Shown: positions 1-7,637 of the stretch, piece by piece
Layout: every line of letters begins with the position of its first letter
Position numbering within the stretch: position 1 is the stretch's first letter
Assembly: GCF_014196425.1 (NCBI RefSeq)
Contig: NZ_JACIDR010000006.1
Coordinates: forward strand, 62,001-126,000
Direction: 5' to 3'
DNA length: 64,000 nucleotides
DNA from: Hansschlegelia beijingensis
GTDB lineage: Bacteria > Pseudomonadota > Alphaproteobacteria > Rhizobiales > Methylopilaceae
Notes under the pieces: model-generated
What the model was told of the DNA's origin: nothing
The model's input: only the letters and a program-made list of their open reading frames with translations
Database searches by the model: none
Position numbers and translations under genes: made by a program

Positions 1-819
1 ACCGTCGACGAGGCGGTCCGCAGCGTCGAGCAGGCCGCGCGGCTCGGCATCCCGGCCGTCGCGCTGTTTCCCTATACGGACCCGGCGCGGCGCGACCCGG
101 AAGGCTCGGAGGCGGAAAACCCGGACAATCTGGTGTGCCGGGCGCTGCGCGCCCTGAAGGCGGCCGTGCCGAACATCGGGCTCATCACGGACGTCGCGCT
201 CGACCCTTACACGAGCCACGGCCATGACGGGCTGATGGAGGGCGAACGCATCCTCAACGACGCCACCGTCGCGGCGCTCGCGCGCCAGTCGCTGGCCCAG
301 GCCGAGGCCGGCGCCGACATGATCGCGCCCTCGGACATGATGGACGGCCGGGTGGGCGCGATCCGCGGGGCGCTGGACGAATCCGGCTTCACGGACGTGC
401 AGATCATGTCCTACGCGGCCAAATACGCCTCGGCCTTCTACGGCCCGTTCCGCGACGCGATCGGAACCCGGAAGGCGCTCGTCGGCGACAAGAAGACCTA
501 CCAGATGGATCCGGCGAACGGCGACGAGGCGCTGCGCGAGGCGGAGCTCGACCTGCTCGAGGGCGCCGACATGCTGATGGTGAAGCCCGGCCTGCCCTAT
601 CTGGACATCGTCTGGCGCCTCAAGGACCGCTTCAGGATGCCGACCTACGCCTATCAGGTGTCAGGCGAATACGCGATGATCCGCGGCGCGGCCGAGCGCG
701 GCTGGATAGACGGCGAGCTCGCGATGCTGGAGAGCCTGATGGCGTTCAAGCGCGCCGGGGCGGACGGCGTCCTGACCTATTTCGCCCCGGAAGTCGCGCG
801 CCGGCTGAAGGCCGGCTGA
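1..819 (+). CDS. hemB: Delta-aminolevulinic acid dehydratase (porphobilinogen synthase), 5' truncated
   Basis: This enzyme condenses two 5-aminolevulinate molecules to porphobilinogen in cytoplasmic tetrapyrrole (heme) synthesis. The reading frame is open from base 1, so the N-terminus lies outside the window; 272 residues are visible of a family total near 330-340. The visible part holds the family's lysine segments, YAAKYASAFYGPFRDA and the Schiff-base region MLMVKPGLPYLD, and the C-terminal SGEYAM motif. The first in-frame GTG, at 133, is internal and not the real start. The stop faces the end of arsH and sits in a short hairpin. Identification is secure; only the start is missing. Confidence 0.96.
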   Translation, partial: TVDEAVRSVEQAARLGIPAVALFPYTDPARRDPEGSEAENPDNLVCRALRALKAAVPNIGLITDVALDPYTSHGHDGLMEGERILNDATVAALARQSLAQAEAGADMIAPSDMMDGRVGAIRGALDESGFTDVQIMSYAAKYASAFYGPFRDAIGTRKALVGDKKTYQMDPANGDEALREAELDLLEGADMLMVKPGLPYLDIVWRLKDRFRMPTYAYQVSGEYAMIRGAAERGWIDGELAMLESLMAFKRAGADGVLTYFAPEVARRLKAG

Positions 820-834
820 GGCCCCCCGCCTCAG
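816..834. terminator. Short hairpin shared by hemB and arsH stop codons
   Basis: CTGAGGC (816-822) and GCCTCAG (828-834) form a perfect 7-bp stem with a five-C loop. The stem contains both convergent stop codons: hemB TGA at 817-819 and the arsH stop at 831-833. There is no T-run on either side, so intrinsic termination is uncertain. It could instead protect the 3' ends of the two converging transcripts. Confidence 0.35.
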
Positions 835-1541
835 ACGGCCTGCTTGAGGTTCACCCGCGCCTCGAGCGCGGCGGCGCTCTCCTTGCGCTCGCTGTAGCGG
901 TCGGTGAGGCGGTCCGTGAGGTCGCGGGTGAGCAGCGTGAACTTCACCAGCTCCTCCATCACGTCGACCACCCGGTCGTAATAGGCGGACGGCCTCATCC
1001 GGCCGTCCTCGCCGAACTCCTGGAAGGCCTTCGCGACCGACGACTGGTTGGGGATCGTCAGCATCCGCATCCAGCGCCCGAGCACGCGCATCTGGTTGAC
1101 GGCGTTGAACGACTGCGAGCCGCCCGAGACCTGCATGAGCGCGAGCGTGCGGCCCTGGGTCGGCCGGACCGAGCCGAGCGCGAGCGGGATCCAGTCGATC
1201 TGGGACTTCATCACCCCCGTCATGGCGCCGTGGCGCTCCGGGCTGGTCCAGACCTGCGCCTCCGACCAGAGCGACAGCTCGCGCAGCTCGGCGACCTTGG
1301 GGTGGTCGGCCGGCGCGCCGTCCGGCAGCGGCAGGCCGGCGGGGTCGAACACCCGCGTCTCGCAGCCGAAGCGCTTCAGAAGGCGCTCCGCCTCGAGCGT
1401 CAGCAGCCGGCTGTAGGAGACCGGCCGCAGCGAGCCATAGAGCAGAAGCACCCGCGGCGGATGCGTCGAGCGCGGCGCAGTCAGCGCCGCCGGATCGATC
1501 GGCCGGAAGCAATCCTCGTCGAGGTTCGGCAGGTCGCTCAC
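831..1541 (-). CDS. arsH: Arsenical resistance flavoprotein ArsH
   Basis: ArsH proteins are NADPH-dependent FMN reductases that oxidise or detoxify trivalent organoarsenicals. The 236-residue protein has the flavodoxin-like phosphate-binding loop [15 protein letters not shown] near residue 33 and the ArsH signature region around [18 protein letters not shown]. Length and both motifs match the family. It is the last gene of the ars operon; its ATG overlaps the arsC stop by four bases (ATGA), so translation is probably coupled. Confidence 0.93.
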   Translation of the reverse strand: MSDLPNLDEDCFRPIDPAALTAPRSTHPPRVLLLYGSLRPVSYSRLLTLEAERLLKRFGCETRVFDPAGLPLPDGAPADHPKVAELRELSLWSEAQVWTSPERHGAMTGVMKSQIDWIPLALGSVRPTQGRTLALMQVSGGSQSFNAVNQMRVLGRWMRMLTIPNQSSVAKAFQEFGEDGRMRPSAYYDRVVDVMEELVKFTLLTRDLTDRLTDRYSERKESAAALEARVNLKQAV

Positions 1542-1954
1542 GCGGATTTCCCCTTCACCACCTCGCCGTCCTCCTTGGTGAAGTCTTCCGGAAGCGGCGT
1601 CGGAAGGATGTCGAGCACCAGCTCCGAAGGCCGGCAGAGCCGCACGCCGCGCGAGGTGAACACGAAGGGCCGGTTGATCAGGGCGGGATGCTTGAGCATC
1701 GCGTCCAGGATCTGATCCTCGCCCACATAGGGATCAGCGAGGCCGAGCTCGACGAAGGGCGTCCCCTTCTCGCGCGCCGCCTGGCGGGGCGTGAGGCCGG
1801 CGTCCGCGACCGCCTTGGCGAGCTCCTCCCGTGAGGGCGGCGTCTTGAGATACTCGACCACCGTGGGCTCGAGGCCGGCGGCGCGGATCATCGCCAGCGT
1901 GTTGCGCGAGGTCCCGCAGGCGGGATTGTGCCAGATGGTGACGGCTTCGCTCAT
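1538..1954 (-). CDS. arsC: Glutaredoxin-dependent arsenate reductase
   Basis: This cytoplasmic enzyme reduces arsenate to arsenite with glutathione and glutaredoxin, producing the substrate of the neighbouring ACR3 pump. The 138-residue protein has the thioredoxin-fold ArsC active site [10 protein letters not shown], with catalytic Cys13, and the downstream LIxRP motif (ALINRPFVF). Size and motifs are typical of the Escherichia coli plasmid type. It starts 10 bases after the ACR3 stop and overlaps arsH. Confidence 0.94.
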   Translation of the reverse strand: MSEAVTIWHNPACGTSRNTLAMIRAAGLEPTVVEYLKTPPSREELAKAVADAGLTPRQAAREKGTPFVELGLADPYVGEDQILDAMLKHPALINRPFVFTSRGVRLCRPSELVLDILPTPLPEDFTKEDGEVVKGKSA

Positions 1955-1964
1955 GGCGGCCTCC

Positions 1965-3026
1965 TCAGTTTCGGGTCGCCGGCGCAGGCGCGCGGACGCC
2001 TCGGGCCTCGTACCAGCCTTTCGAGCGGTTCACGATCGCGACGACCGACAACATGACCGGGACCTCGATCAGCACGCCGACCACGGTGGCGAGCGCGGCG
2101 CCCGACGTGAAGCCGAACAGGCTGATGGCGGCCGCGACCGCGAGCTCGAAGAAGTTCGAGGCGCCGATCAGCGCGGAGGGACCCGCGACGCAGTGCGCCT
2201 CGCCGCTCGCCCGGTTCAGCAGATAGGCCAGTCCGGCGTTGAAATAGACCTGGATCAGGATCGGGACCGCAAGCAGCGCAATCACCAGCGGCTGGGCGAC
2301 GATCTGCTCGCCCTGGAAGGCGAACAGCAGGACGAGGGTCGTGAGCAGCGCGACGAGCGAGAGGGGCTGCAGACGGGCGAGCAGCCGATCGAGCGCCGGC
2401 CGGCCGCCGGAGGCCAGCATCCGCCGCCGCAGCAGTTGCGCCGCCACGACCGGAACCAGGATGTAGAGGCCGACCGACAGGGCCAGCGTGTCCCACGGCA
2501 CCGCGATCGCCGACAGGCCGAGCAGCAGGCCGACGACCGGCGCGAAGGCGACGATCATGATCGCGTCGTTGACCGCGACCTGTGAGAGCGTGAACAGCGG
2601 ATCGCCGCGCGTCAGGTTCGACCACACGAACACCATCGCGGTGCAGGGCGCGGCGGCGAGCAGGATCAGGCCGGCGACATAGCTGTCGATCTGGTCGGCC
2701 GGCAGCCACGGCCGGAACAGCCAGCCGATGAACAGCCAGCCGAGCAGAGCCATCGAGAACGGCTTTATGGCCCAGTTGACGAACAGCGTGACCGACACGC
2801 CGCGCCAGTGCGCCGCGACTCCCCGCAGCGCCGCGAAGTCCACCTTCGCCAGCATGGGCACGATCATCAGCCAGATCAGCAGGGCGACCGGAAGGTTGAC
2901 GCGCGCGACCTCGGCCGCGCCGATCGCCTGGAACAGGCCGGGCGCGACGTAGCCAAGCGCGACGCCGGCCGCGATGCACAGCGCCACCCACAGGCTCAGC
3001 CAGCGTTCGAACAGCGACATCGTCAA
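1965..3026 (-). CDS. acr3: Arsenite efflux permease, ACR3 family
   Basis: This inner-membrane arsenite exporter has 353 residues and about ten hydrophobic segments. The family's essential membrane cysteine is present at Cys128 in AAAPCTAMVFVWS, followed by the conserved NLTRGDP stretch. These features place it in the ACR3 family rather than the unrelated ArsB family. The start overlaps the arsR stop by four bases (3023-3026), so regulator and pump are translationally coupled. It is often annotated arsB in genome records, which is misleading for this family. Confidence 0.94.
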   Translation of the reverse strand: MTMSLFERWLSLWVALCIAAGVALGYVAPGLFQAIGAAEVARVNLPVALLIWLMIVPMLAKVDFAALRGVAAHWRGVSVTLFVNWAIKPFSMALLGWLFIGWLFRPWLPADQIDSYVAGLILLAAAPCTAMVFVWSNLTRGDPLFTLSQVAVNDAIMIVAFAPVVGLLLGLSAIAVPWDTLALSVGLYILVPVVAAQLLRRRMLASGGRPALDRLLARLQPLSLVALLTTLVLLFAFQGEQIVAQPLVIALLAVPILIQVYFNAGLAYLLNRASGEAHCVAGPSALIGASNFFELAVAAAISLFGFTSGAALATVVGVLIEVPVMLSVVAIVNRSKGWYEARGVRAPAPATRN

Positions 3027-3421
3027 ATCCTCGCCGCCGGCGCCGCCGGCGCGCAGCCGCAGCCTTTCTCGAGCTGCTGAAACACGGGCGCGCAGACCTC
3101 CGGCCGACCGGCGCAGCAGTCTTCGAGCAGGTAGTTCACGAGGCTCCGCATACCGTCGAAGTTGGCGGCGTACAGGATCGAGCGCCCATCGCGGGCGCCG
3201 GTGATCAGCCCAGCCCGTGCGAGGATCGCGAGATGCGTCGAGAGCGTGTTCTGCAGGCAGCCGAGCGCGTCGGCGATCCCGCCCGCGGGCTGGGGCTCAG
3301 GCGCCATGGTGACGAGGTGCCGGAAGATGCGGAGCCTGGTCGACTGCCCGAGCGCAGACAGGGCCTCGAGCGCGACGGCCTCGCGCTGCTGGTCACCGGC
3401 TTCAGGATCGGGCGACGTCAT
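3023..3421 (-). CDS. arsR: ArsR/SmtB-family arsenic-responsive repressor
   Basis: This winged-helix repressor (132 residues) releases operator DNA when it binds As(III) and should autoregulate the operon. The DNA-recognition helix lies around LQNTLSTHLAILARAGLI. A C-terminal cysteine cluster (Cys102, Cys103, Cys110) follows, resembling the C-terminal As(III) site described for Acidithiobacillus ferrooxidans ArsR, and a further Cys121-Gly-Cys123 pair sits near the end. The start is the ATG at 3421, because an in-frame stop lies just upstream at 3437-3439. The ribosome site and start are tandemly duplicated (see 3413-3450). Confidence 0.93.
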   Translation of the reverse strand: MTSPDPEAGDQQREAVALEALSALGQSTRLRIFRHLVTMAPEPQPAGGIADALGCLQNTLSTHLAILARAGLITGARDGRSILYAANFDGMRSLVNYLLEDCCAGRPEVCAPVFQQLEKGCGCAPAAPAARI

Positions 3422-3450
3422 GGGGGCTCTCCGACGTCATGGGGGCTCTC
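3413..3450 (-). repeat. Perfect 19-bp tandem duplication over the arsR start
   Basis: The 19-mer at 3413-3431 is repeated exactly at 3432-3450. Each copy carries a GGAGAG ribosome-site-like run and an ATG. Because 19 is not a multiple of three, the upstream ATG (3440) reads a different frame and stops after 12 codons. A further ATG at 3454 opens a five-codon frame whose TGA overlaps the 3440 start. The arsR leader therefore carries two tiny overlapping reading frames. Confidence 0.85.
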
Positions 3451-3464
3451 CCATGACGCGCCTC

Positions 3465-3496
3465 AACATATCGATGGTTCGGCGTTTGTCGATATG
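3465..3496 (-). promoter_or_regulatory. arsR promoter with inverted-repeat operator
   Basis: CATATCGA (3467-3474) and TCGATATG (3489-3496) form a perfect 8-bp inverted repeat with a 14-bp spacer, the size and A/T-ended form expected of an ArsR operator. On the minus strand it overlaps a plausible sigma70 promoter: -35 TCGACA (3492-3487), 16 bp, -10 TATGTT (3470-3465). Transcription would begin about 3458, only a few bases before the first leader ATG. Confidence 0.6.
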
Positions 3497-3522
3497 GATT
3501 CCGGGTCAACGGCCTCATCATG

Positions 3523-3538
3523 CCCGGCCGCGGCCGGG
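3523..3538. repeat. 16-bp perfect GC palindrome
   Basis: CCCGGCCG/CGGCCGGG is a perfect 16-bp palindrome inside a stretch that begins at the outer edge of the ars operator. The surrounding GATTCCGGGTCAA wording resembles dispersed extragenic repeats common in alphaproteobacteria. That family assignment is inferred from memory of such repeats and was not searched. Confidence 0.45.
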
Positions 3539-3586
3539 TATCGACGACTTGGACGTCGGGCGGCGCGGCTGGAGGGTAAGTCGTGG

Positions 3587-3606
3587 ATGCCCGCGAAGGC
3601 GGGCAT
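3587..3606. repeat. REP-like palindromic element
   Basis: ATGCCCGC (3587-3594), loop GAAG and GCGGGCAT (3599-3606) make a perfect 8-bp stem-loop flanked by GTGG and GACGGATGG. This wording is a very common dispersed extragenic palindrome of proteobacteria; its shadow translation MPAFAGIH appears in many spurious annotations. Only one copy is seen in this window. Confidence 0.6.
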
Positions 3607-3786
3607 GACGGATGGGGGAAGATCTAGGCTTTTATTCCTTGACATCTCGCATCCCTCATGCTCTCCTCCAAAAGTCCTTCCCTGACAGGGAGGCGTGTCC
3701 GGACCGGCCGGCCATGCGGGGGAGGAGCGGCGCCTGCGCCTGCGAGCACCGGAGCTCGCGGTCCCGGGACGTCGGCTGCGGGCCTC

Positions 3787-4068
3787 GCGAGGCGCTTGCG
3801 TCTCGCCGGGATTACAGGCCGCCCGCCCCGCACTAGGACGGGGCCGCGCCGTCGAGCGCCTTAAGGCGCGGGATGGGTTTTGGGCGAAGGCGCCTCTTCG
3901 GAGGCGGCGAACTCCAAAATCCGCAATGGGACCGACCCCGCAAGGGAGAACGGGCCGCCCGCGGCCGGAGCGCGGCTTCCGCGAGCCGATGAACAAGCCG
4001 CCGCGCGTGGAGCGCCGGGCGACCGGCCAAAATACGCGTAAAACCAACGGTGGCCCGGCGCTCCGCGC
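3787..4068. repeat. Cluster of nested hairpins (structured repeat or RNA-like element)
   Basis: Five stem-loops stand in a row. 3787-3806 is a 9-bp stem with one G-T. 3856-3869 is a 14-bp palindrome. At 3875-3883 with 3914-3922, a 9-bp outer stem encloses an inner CGCCTC-TTCG-GAGGCG tetraloop hairpin (3891-3906). 3973-3988 is a 5-bp stem. 4005-4020 with 4053-4068 is a 16-bp stem with one wobble and a 32-base loop rich in A. The arrangement is too regular for chance, but whether it is transcribed, and on which strand, is unknown. Confidence 0.45.
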
Positions 4069-4162
4069 CTTCCGCTGTCGCTGTTTGAACCGGATGAGGA
4101 TTTTGCGCCGTGCGACCCGGCGGATGACGCGCGCCTGCGGCGCTGCGCTCTACGGCCAAGGG

Positions 4163-4311
4163 CCCCACCCGGCCGCGCTATCGCGCGTCCACCCTCCCCA
4201 CGGCTCACGCCGCGAGGAGGGAGAAGAGACGGCGGCGCGGCTCGGGCGAAGAGCGCTCTTTCCCTCCCTCGCAGAGGGGAGGGTGGACGCGCGATAGCGC
4301 GGCCGGTGGGG
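4163..4311. repeat. 36-bp imperfect inverted repeat with 76-base centre (unit A)
   Basis: The 37 bases at 4163-4199 pair with the 36 bases at 4276-4311, with a single extra C as the only defect. The centre holds a second hairpin around 4193-4222. The left part (CCCCACCC, variable palindrome, CCACCCTCCCC, hairpin, GGAGGGAGAAG) is repeated in altered form at 4343-4410. Without transposase genes or clear target duplications, a MITE or REP-type element is possible but unproven. Confidence 0.6.
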
Positions 4312-4342
4312 TGTTCTGAGGACAGCGCGCGACGCCCGAAGA

Positions 4343-4410
4343 CCCCACCCGACCTCGGCCTGACGGCCGAGGCCACCCTCCCCGCGGCTTTGCCGCGAGG
4401 AGGGAGAAGG
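4343..4410. repeat. Second hairpin unit related to 4163-4226 (unit B)
   Basis: It begins with CCCCACCC, continues with a different palindrome (CCTCGGCC-TGAC-GGCCGAGG, 4353-4372), then CCACCCTCCCC and a 13-bp stem with a TTT loop and one mismatch (4376-4404). The last 37 bases match 4189-4226 almost base for base, so the two units are direct repeats about 180 bases apart whose middle palindromes differ. Confidence 0.6.
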
Positions 4411-4539
4411 ATGGCTTATGCCCGCAGGAGCGGCCATCCCGGACGCGCGGGCGCGAAAGTCCCCTCGCCTTTCCCACAGACCGGCTCCGCGCCTGCGCCT
4501 CTTGCGGCGCAGCAAGGCACGCGGCACAAGGAGGCCGTC

Positions 4540-6408
4540 ATGCTCCACGTCAACGACCTCACCTGCCGCGTCGCGGGACGCGTGCTGCTCGATCATGCGA
4601 CCGCCGCGCTGCCGGACGGCGCGCGCGTCGGCGTGGTCGGCCGCAACGGCACCGGCAAGACCACGCTGTTCAAGCTGATCGCCGGCGACCTGCATCCGGA
4701 CGACGGCTCGGTCTCGATCCCGAAGGGGACGCGCATCGGCCGCGTCGCGCAGGAGGCCCCCTCGGGGCCCGAGGCGCTGATCGACGTGGTGCTGGCGGCC
4801 GACCTCGAGCGCGCCGCCCTGCTCAAGGAGCAGGAGACCGCGACCGATCCGGACCGGATCTCCGACATCATCACCCGGCTGATCGACATCGACGCCTACG
4901 AGGCGCCCTCGCGGGCCGCCAAGATCCTGTCGGGCCTCGGCTTCGACGAGGCGGCGCAGCAGCGGCCCTGCTCCGACTTCTCCGGCGGGTGGCGGATGCG
5001 CGTCGCGCTCGCGGCCGTGCTGTTCTCCGAGCCCGACCTGCTGCTGCTCGACGAGCCGACGAACCATCTCGACCTCGAAGGCACGCTCTGGCTGCAGGAC
5101 TACCTGGCCAAGTATCCGCGCACCGTGCTGGTCATCAGCCATGACCGCGACCTGCTGAACGCCTCCGTCGACCACATCCTGCACTTCGACAACGGCAAGC
5201 TGACCGTGTGGAAGGGCAATTACGACGCGTTCGACCGCATGCGGCGCGAGAAGCTCGCGCTCGACCAGAAGGCCGCCAAGGCGCAGGCCGAGGAGCGCGC
5301 CCGGCTCGAGGCGTTCATCGCGCGCTTCAAGGCGAAGGCCTCCAAGGCCACCCAGGCGCAGTCGCGCGTTAAGCGCCTGGCGAAGATGCAGCCGATCGCG
5401 GCGGTCATCGAGCGCAGCGTCGTGCCGTTCCGGATCCCCGAGCCCGACAAGGAGCTCGCCCCGCCGCTGATCGCGCTCGACGGCGTGTCCGTCGGCTATG
5501 GCGACCGCACCATCCTGCACAAGCTGTCGCTGCGCATCGACCCCGACGACCGCATCGCCCTGCTGGGGTCGAACGGCAACGGCAAGTCGACCTTCGCCAA
5601 GCTGCTCGCCGGCCGGCTGCAGCCGAGCTCCGGCCGGGTCAACAAGTCGGAGAAGATCCTCGTCGGCTTCTTCGCCCAGCACCAGGTCGAGGACCTCAAC
5701 ATCGAGGGCACGCCCTACGACCACATCCGCGCCCGGATGCCGACCGCGAACGAGGCGCAGGTGCGGGCCAAGGTCGCGCAGATCGGTTTTACGGGCGACC
5801 GCGCCAACACGGTGGTGGGCAAGATGTCGGGCGGCGAGAAGGCCCGCCTCGCCTTCGGCCTGGCGGTGTTCGAGGGCCCGCATCTGCTGATCCTCGACGA
5901 GCCGACCAACCATCTCGACATCGACAGCCGCGAGAGCCTCGCGCAGGCGCTCAACGAGTTCCCGGGCGCGGTCATCCTCGTCAGCCATGACCGCCATCTG
6001 CTCGACGCGACCGCGGACCGGCTGTGGCTGGTCGCCGACGGCGACGTCCGTGCCTTCGAGGGCGACCTCGACGACTACCGCCGCTTCATCCTCTCGGCCG
6101 AAGGCTCCGGCCGCGCCTCGAAGAAGCCCGGCGGCGGCACCGGCAAGTCCGCCGAGGCCGCCGCGAAACGCCCCGACGCCGGCACGCTGAAGAAGAAGAT
6201 CGCCGCGCTCGAGGAGTTGATGGGCCAGTGCGCCCAGGAGCTCGCGCGCATCGACGGCGAGCTCGCGGCCGGCGGGGGCTTCCCGTCGAAGCCGCAGAAG
6301 GCGGCCGAGCTCGGCCGCAGGCGCGACGAGGTCGCCCGCGCTCTCTCCGAGGCCGAAGAGACATGGCTCGCGGCGAGCGCGGACTATGAGGAGGCGGCCG
6401 CCGCGTGA
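4540..6408 (+). CDS. ABC-F family ATPase (ribosome-associated type)
   Basis: This 622-residue protein has two nucleotide-binding domains and no membrane segments, the ABC-F layout of translation factors such as EttA, Uup and YheS. Domain 1 has Walker A GRNGTGKTT, signature FSGGW and LLLDEPTNHLD. Domain 2 has GSNGNGKST, MSGGEKARLA and LILDEPTNHLD. A charged linker joins them, and a C-terminal coiled coil (from about residue 550) resembles Uup/YheS. The start is the ATG at 4540 because AAGGAGG lies five bases upstream and domain 1 begins at once; the frame is open further upstream but without coding character. The exact subfamily is not decided. Confidence 0.92.
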   Translation: MLHVNDLTCRVAGRVLLDHATAALPDGARVGVVGRNGTGKTTLFKLIAGDLHPDDGSVSIPKGTRIGRVAQEAPSGPEALIDVVLAADLERAALLKEQETATDPDRISDIITRLIDIDAYEAPSRAAKILSGLGFDEAAQQRPCSDFSGGWRMRVALAAVLFSEPDLLLLDEPTNHLDLEGTLWLQDYLAKYPRTVLVISHDRDLLNASVDHILHFDNGKLTVWKGNYDAFDRMRREKLALDQKAAKAQAEERARLEAFIARFKAKASKATQAQSRVKRLAKMQPIAAVIERSVVPFRIPEPDKELAPPLIALDGVSVGYGDRTILHKLSLRIDPDDRIALLGSNGNGKSTFAKLLAGRLQPSSGRVNKSEKILVGFFAQHQVEDLNIEGTPYDHIRARMPTANEAQVRAKVAQIGFTGDRANTVVGKMSGGEKARLAFGLAVFEGPHLLILDEPTNHLDIDSRESLAQALNEFPGAVILVSHDRHLLDATADRLWLVADGDVRAFEGDLDDYRRFILSAEGSGRASKKPGGGTGKSAEAAAKRPDAGTLKKKIAALEELMGQCAQELARIDGELAAGGGFPSKPQKAAELGRRRDEVARALSEAEETWLAASADYEEAAAA

Positions 6409-7637
6409 CGCGGCCGCTTTTTCCGAAGCACCTTTCGGTCCCGCGGCCGCGCGCCGCCGGGCTCGTGATCGCCGCCGCCTCGATCGCGACCGCCGCCCTC
6501 GCCTTCCACGACGGCGGCCTGCTGCCCCGCGCCTGGGCGCTCGCCGCCGGAATCGTGTTCGGCGTCGCCCTGCAGCGCGGAGAGCTGTCGCTGGTGCGCG
6601 CTTGGCGCGACCTGCTGATCCTGGGCGACGCCGGCCAGCTGTTCGGCTTTCTGAGCGCGCTCGCGGTCGCGGCGGCGCTGACGCTTGGCGGCCTCGCGCT
6701 GATGGGCCACGCGGCGCCGCCGGAGGCCGCGCGGATCGGGCCAGTGAGCTGGCTGCTGCCGGTCGCGGGCCTCGTGTTCGGGGTCGGCGCGGTGATCGCC
6801 CGCGGCGGCGTGATGGTCCACATGCGGCGGCTGAGCGAAGGCTCGCTGGTCGCGGCGCCGGCGCTGCTCGCGATCTTCGTCGGCTTCCTGGCCGGGCTGG
6901 CGACCTGGCCGTGGTCGTACCGCACCGCGATCGCCGACGCCCCTGCGCCCTGGCTCCCCGAGTTCTTCGGGCTCTGGCCGACGCTGCTCCTTCAGCTCGC
7001 CGCGCTCGGCCTCTGCGCCGCCGCGCTGTGGCGCTGGCGTCCGCGGAAGGCGCCCGACCGCCGGACGCTCGCGGTCCGCCTGCTCGTCGAGCCCTGGCCG
7101 GCCGCAGCGGCAGGCGCCGTGCTGGGCGGTCTCGTGGCGCTCAGCTACGCGGCCGGCGAGCCGCTCGGCCTGATCGGCGAATGCGCGGCGGTCGCGCGCC
7201 GGCTGGGCGCGGCTCTCGGCCTGCTGCCCGACGCGCTGCCGGGGCTGGACGACGGCGTCGCCGGCTTCGAGCTGTCAGCGGCGGGTTTCGATCTCACGGG
7301 CGACGTGCTGGTGCTGTTCGGCTTCTTCGCCGGAGCCTTCGCGGCGGCGCTCTCCTCGGGCCGGTTCGCGCCGGCGACCGCGAGCTTCCGCGACGTCGTC
7401 GAGATGGTGGTGGGCGGGTTCCTGGTCGGCTGGGGCGCCATGACGGCCCTCGGGGGCCTCACGGGCGAGGCGGTCGCGGGCGTCGCGGTCGGCGCCGGGT
7501 CCGGCTGGTGCTTTTTCGTGTTCGCGTCGCTCGGGGTCGCGCTGGCCCTGCGGTTCGACCGGCGCGCGCCGGTGACGCACCCGGGCCCGGAGCCGACGGA
7601 CGCGCCCGAAGACGCGCCCGACCCGTTCGCTCCCTAG
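6405..7637 (+). CDS. YeeE/YedE-family membrane protein lacking the usual cysteines
   Basis: This 410-residue, strongly hydrophobic protein shows the internal repeat pattern of the YeeE/YedE (sulfur/thiosulfate uptake) family: GVALQRGELSLVRAWRDLL near residue 53, FGVGAVIARGGVMVH near 125 and GFLVGWGAMTALGGLTGE near 338. In family members that move thiosulfate these motifs carry cysteines. Here the positions are Ser62, Val136 and Leu352. Thiosulfate relay by the known mechanism therefore looks impossible, and the substrate is unknown. The GTG start overlaps the ABC-F stop (GTGA). Its stop is interleaved with the stop of the convergent peptidase gene. Confidence 0.8.
   Translation: MTRPLFPKHLSVPRPRAAGLVIAAASIATAALAFHDGGLLPRAWALAAGIVFGVALQRGELSLVRAWRDLLILGDAGQLFGFLSALAVAAALTLGGLALMGHAAPPEAARIGPVSWLLPVAGLVFGVGAVIARGGVMVHMRRLSEGSLVAAPALLAIFVGFLAGLATWPWSYRTAIADAPAPWLPEFFGLWPTLLLQLAALGLCAAALWRWRPRKAPDRRTLAVRLLVEPWPAAAAGAVLGGLVALSYAAGEPLGLIGECAAVARRLGAALGLLPDALPGLDDGVAGFELSAAGFDLTGDVLVLFGFFAGAFAAALSSGRFAPATASFRDVVEMVVGGFLVGWGAMTALGGLTGEAVAGVAVGAGSGWCFFVFASLGVALALRFDRRAPVTHPGPEPTDAPEDAPDPFAP

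Larger units (their letters stand above)
3497..4539. other. Repeat-rich intergenic stretch, no credible gene
   Basis: About 1 kb between the ars operator and the ABC-F gene. Reading frames are open in several phases here, but none has recognisable domains. The frames run through palindromes and their translations are Arg/Ala/Gly-rich. The content is a mosaic of dispersed palindromes (3523-3538, 3587-3606), a cluster of nested hairpins (3787-4068) and a pair of related hairpin units (4163-4311 and 4343-4410), each listed separately. The last 130 bases must hold the ABC-F promoter, but no clear -35/-10 pair was seen. Confidence 0.6.

Noticed and set aside
3463..4376. Several 100-200-codon frames on both strands between arsR and the ABC-F gene
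   Set aside because: They are Arg/Ala/Gly-rich, cross palindromes and repeats and have no ribosome sites; repeats translated by chance explain them.
4150..5997. A 615-codon minus-strand frame opposite the ABC-F gene
   Set aside because: It runs antisense to Walker motifs of a certain gene and its translation is a reflection of their codons; no domain is visible.
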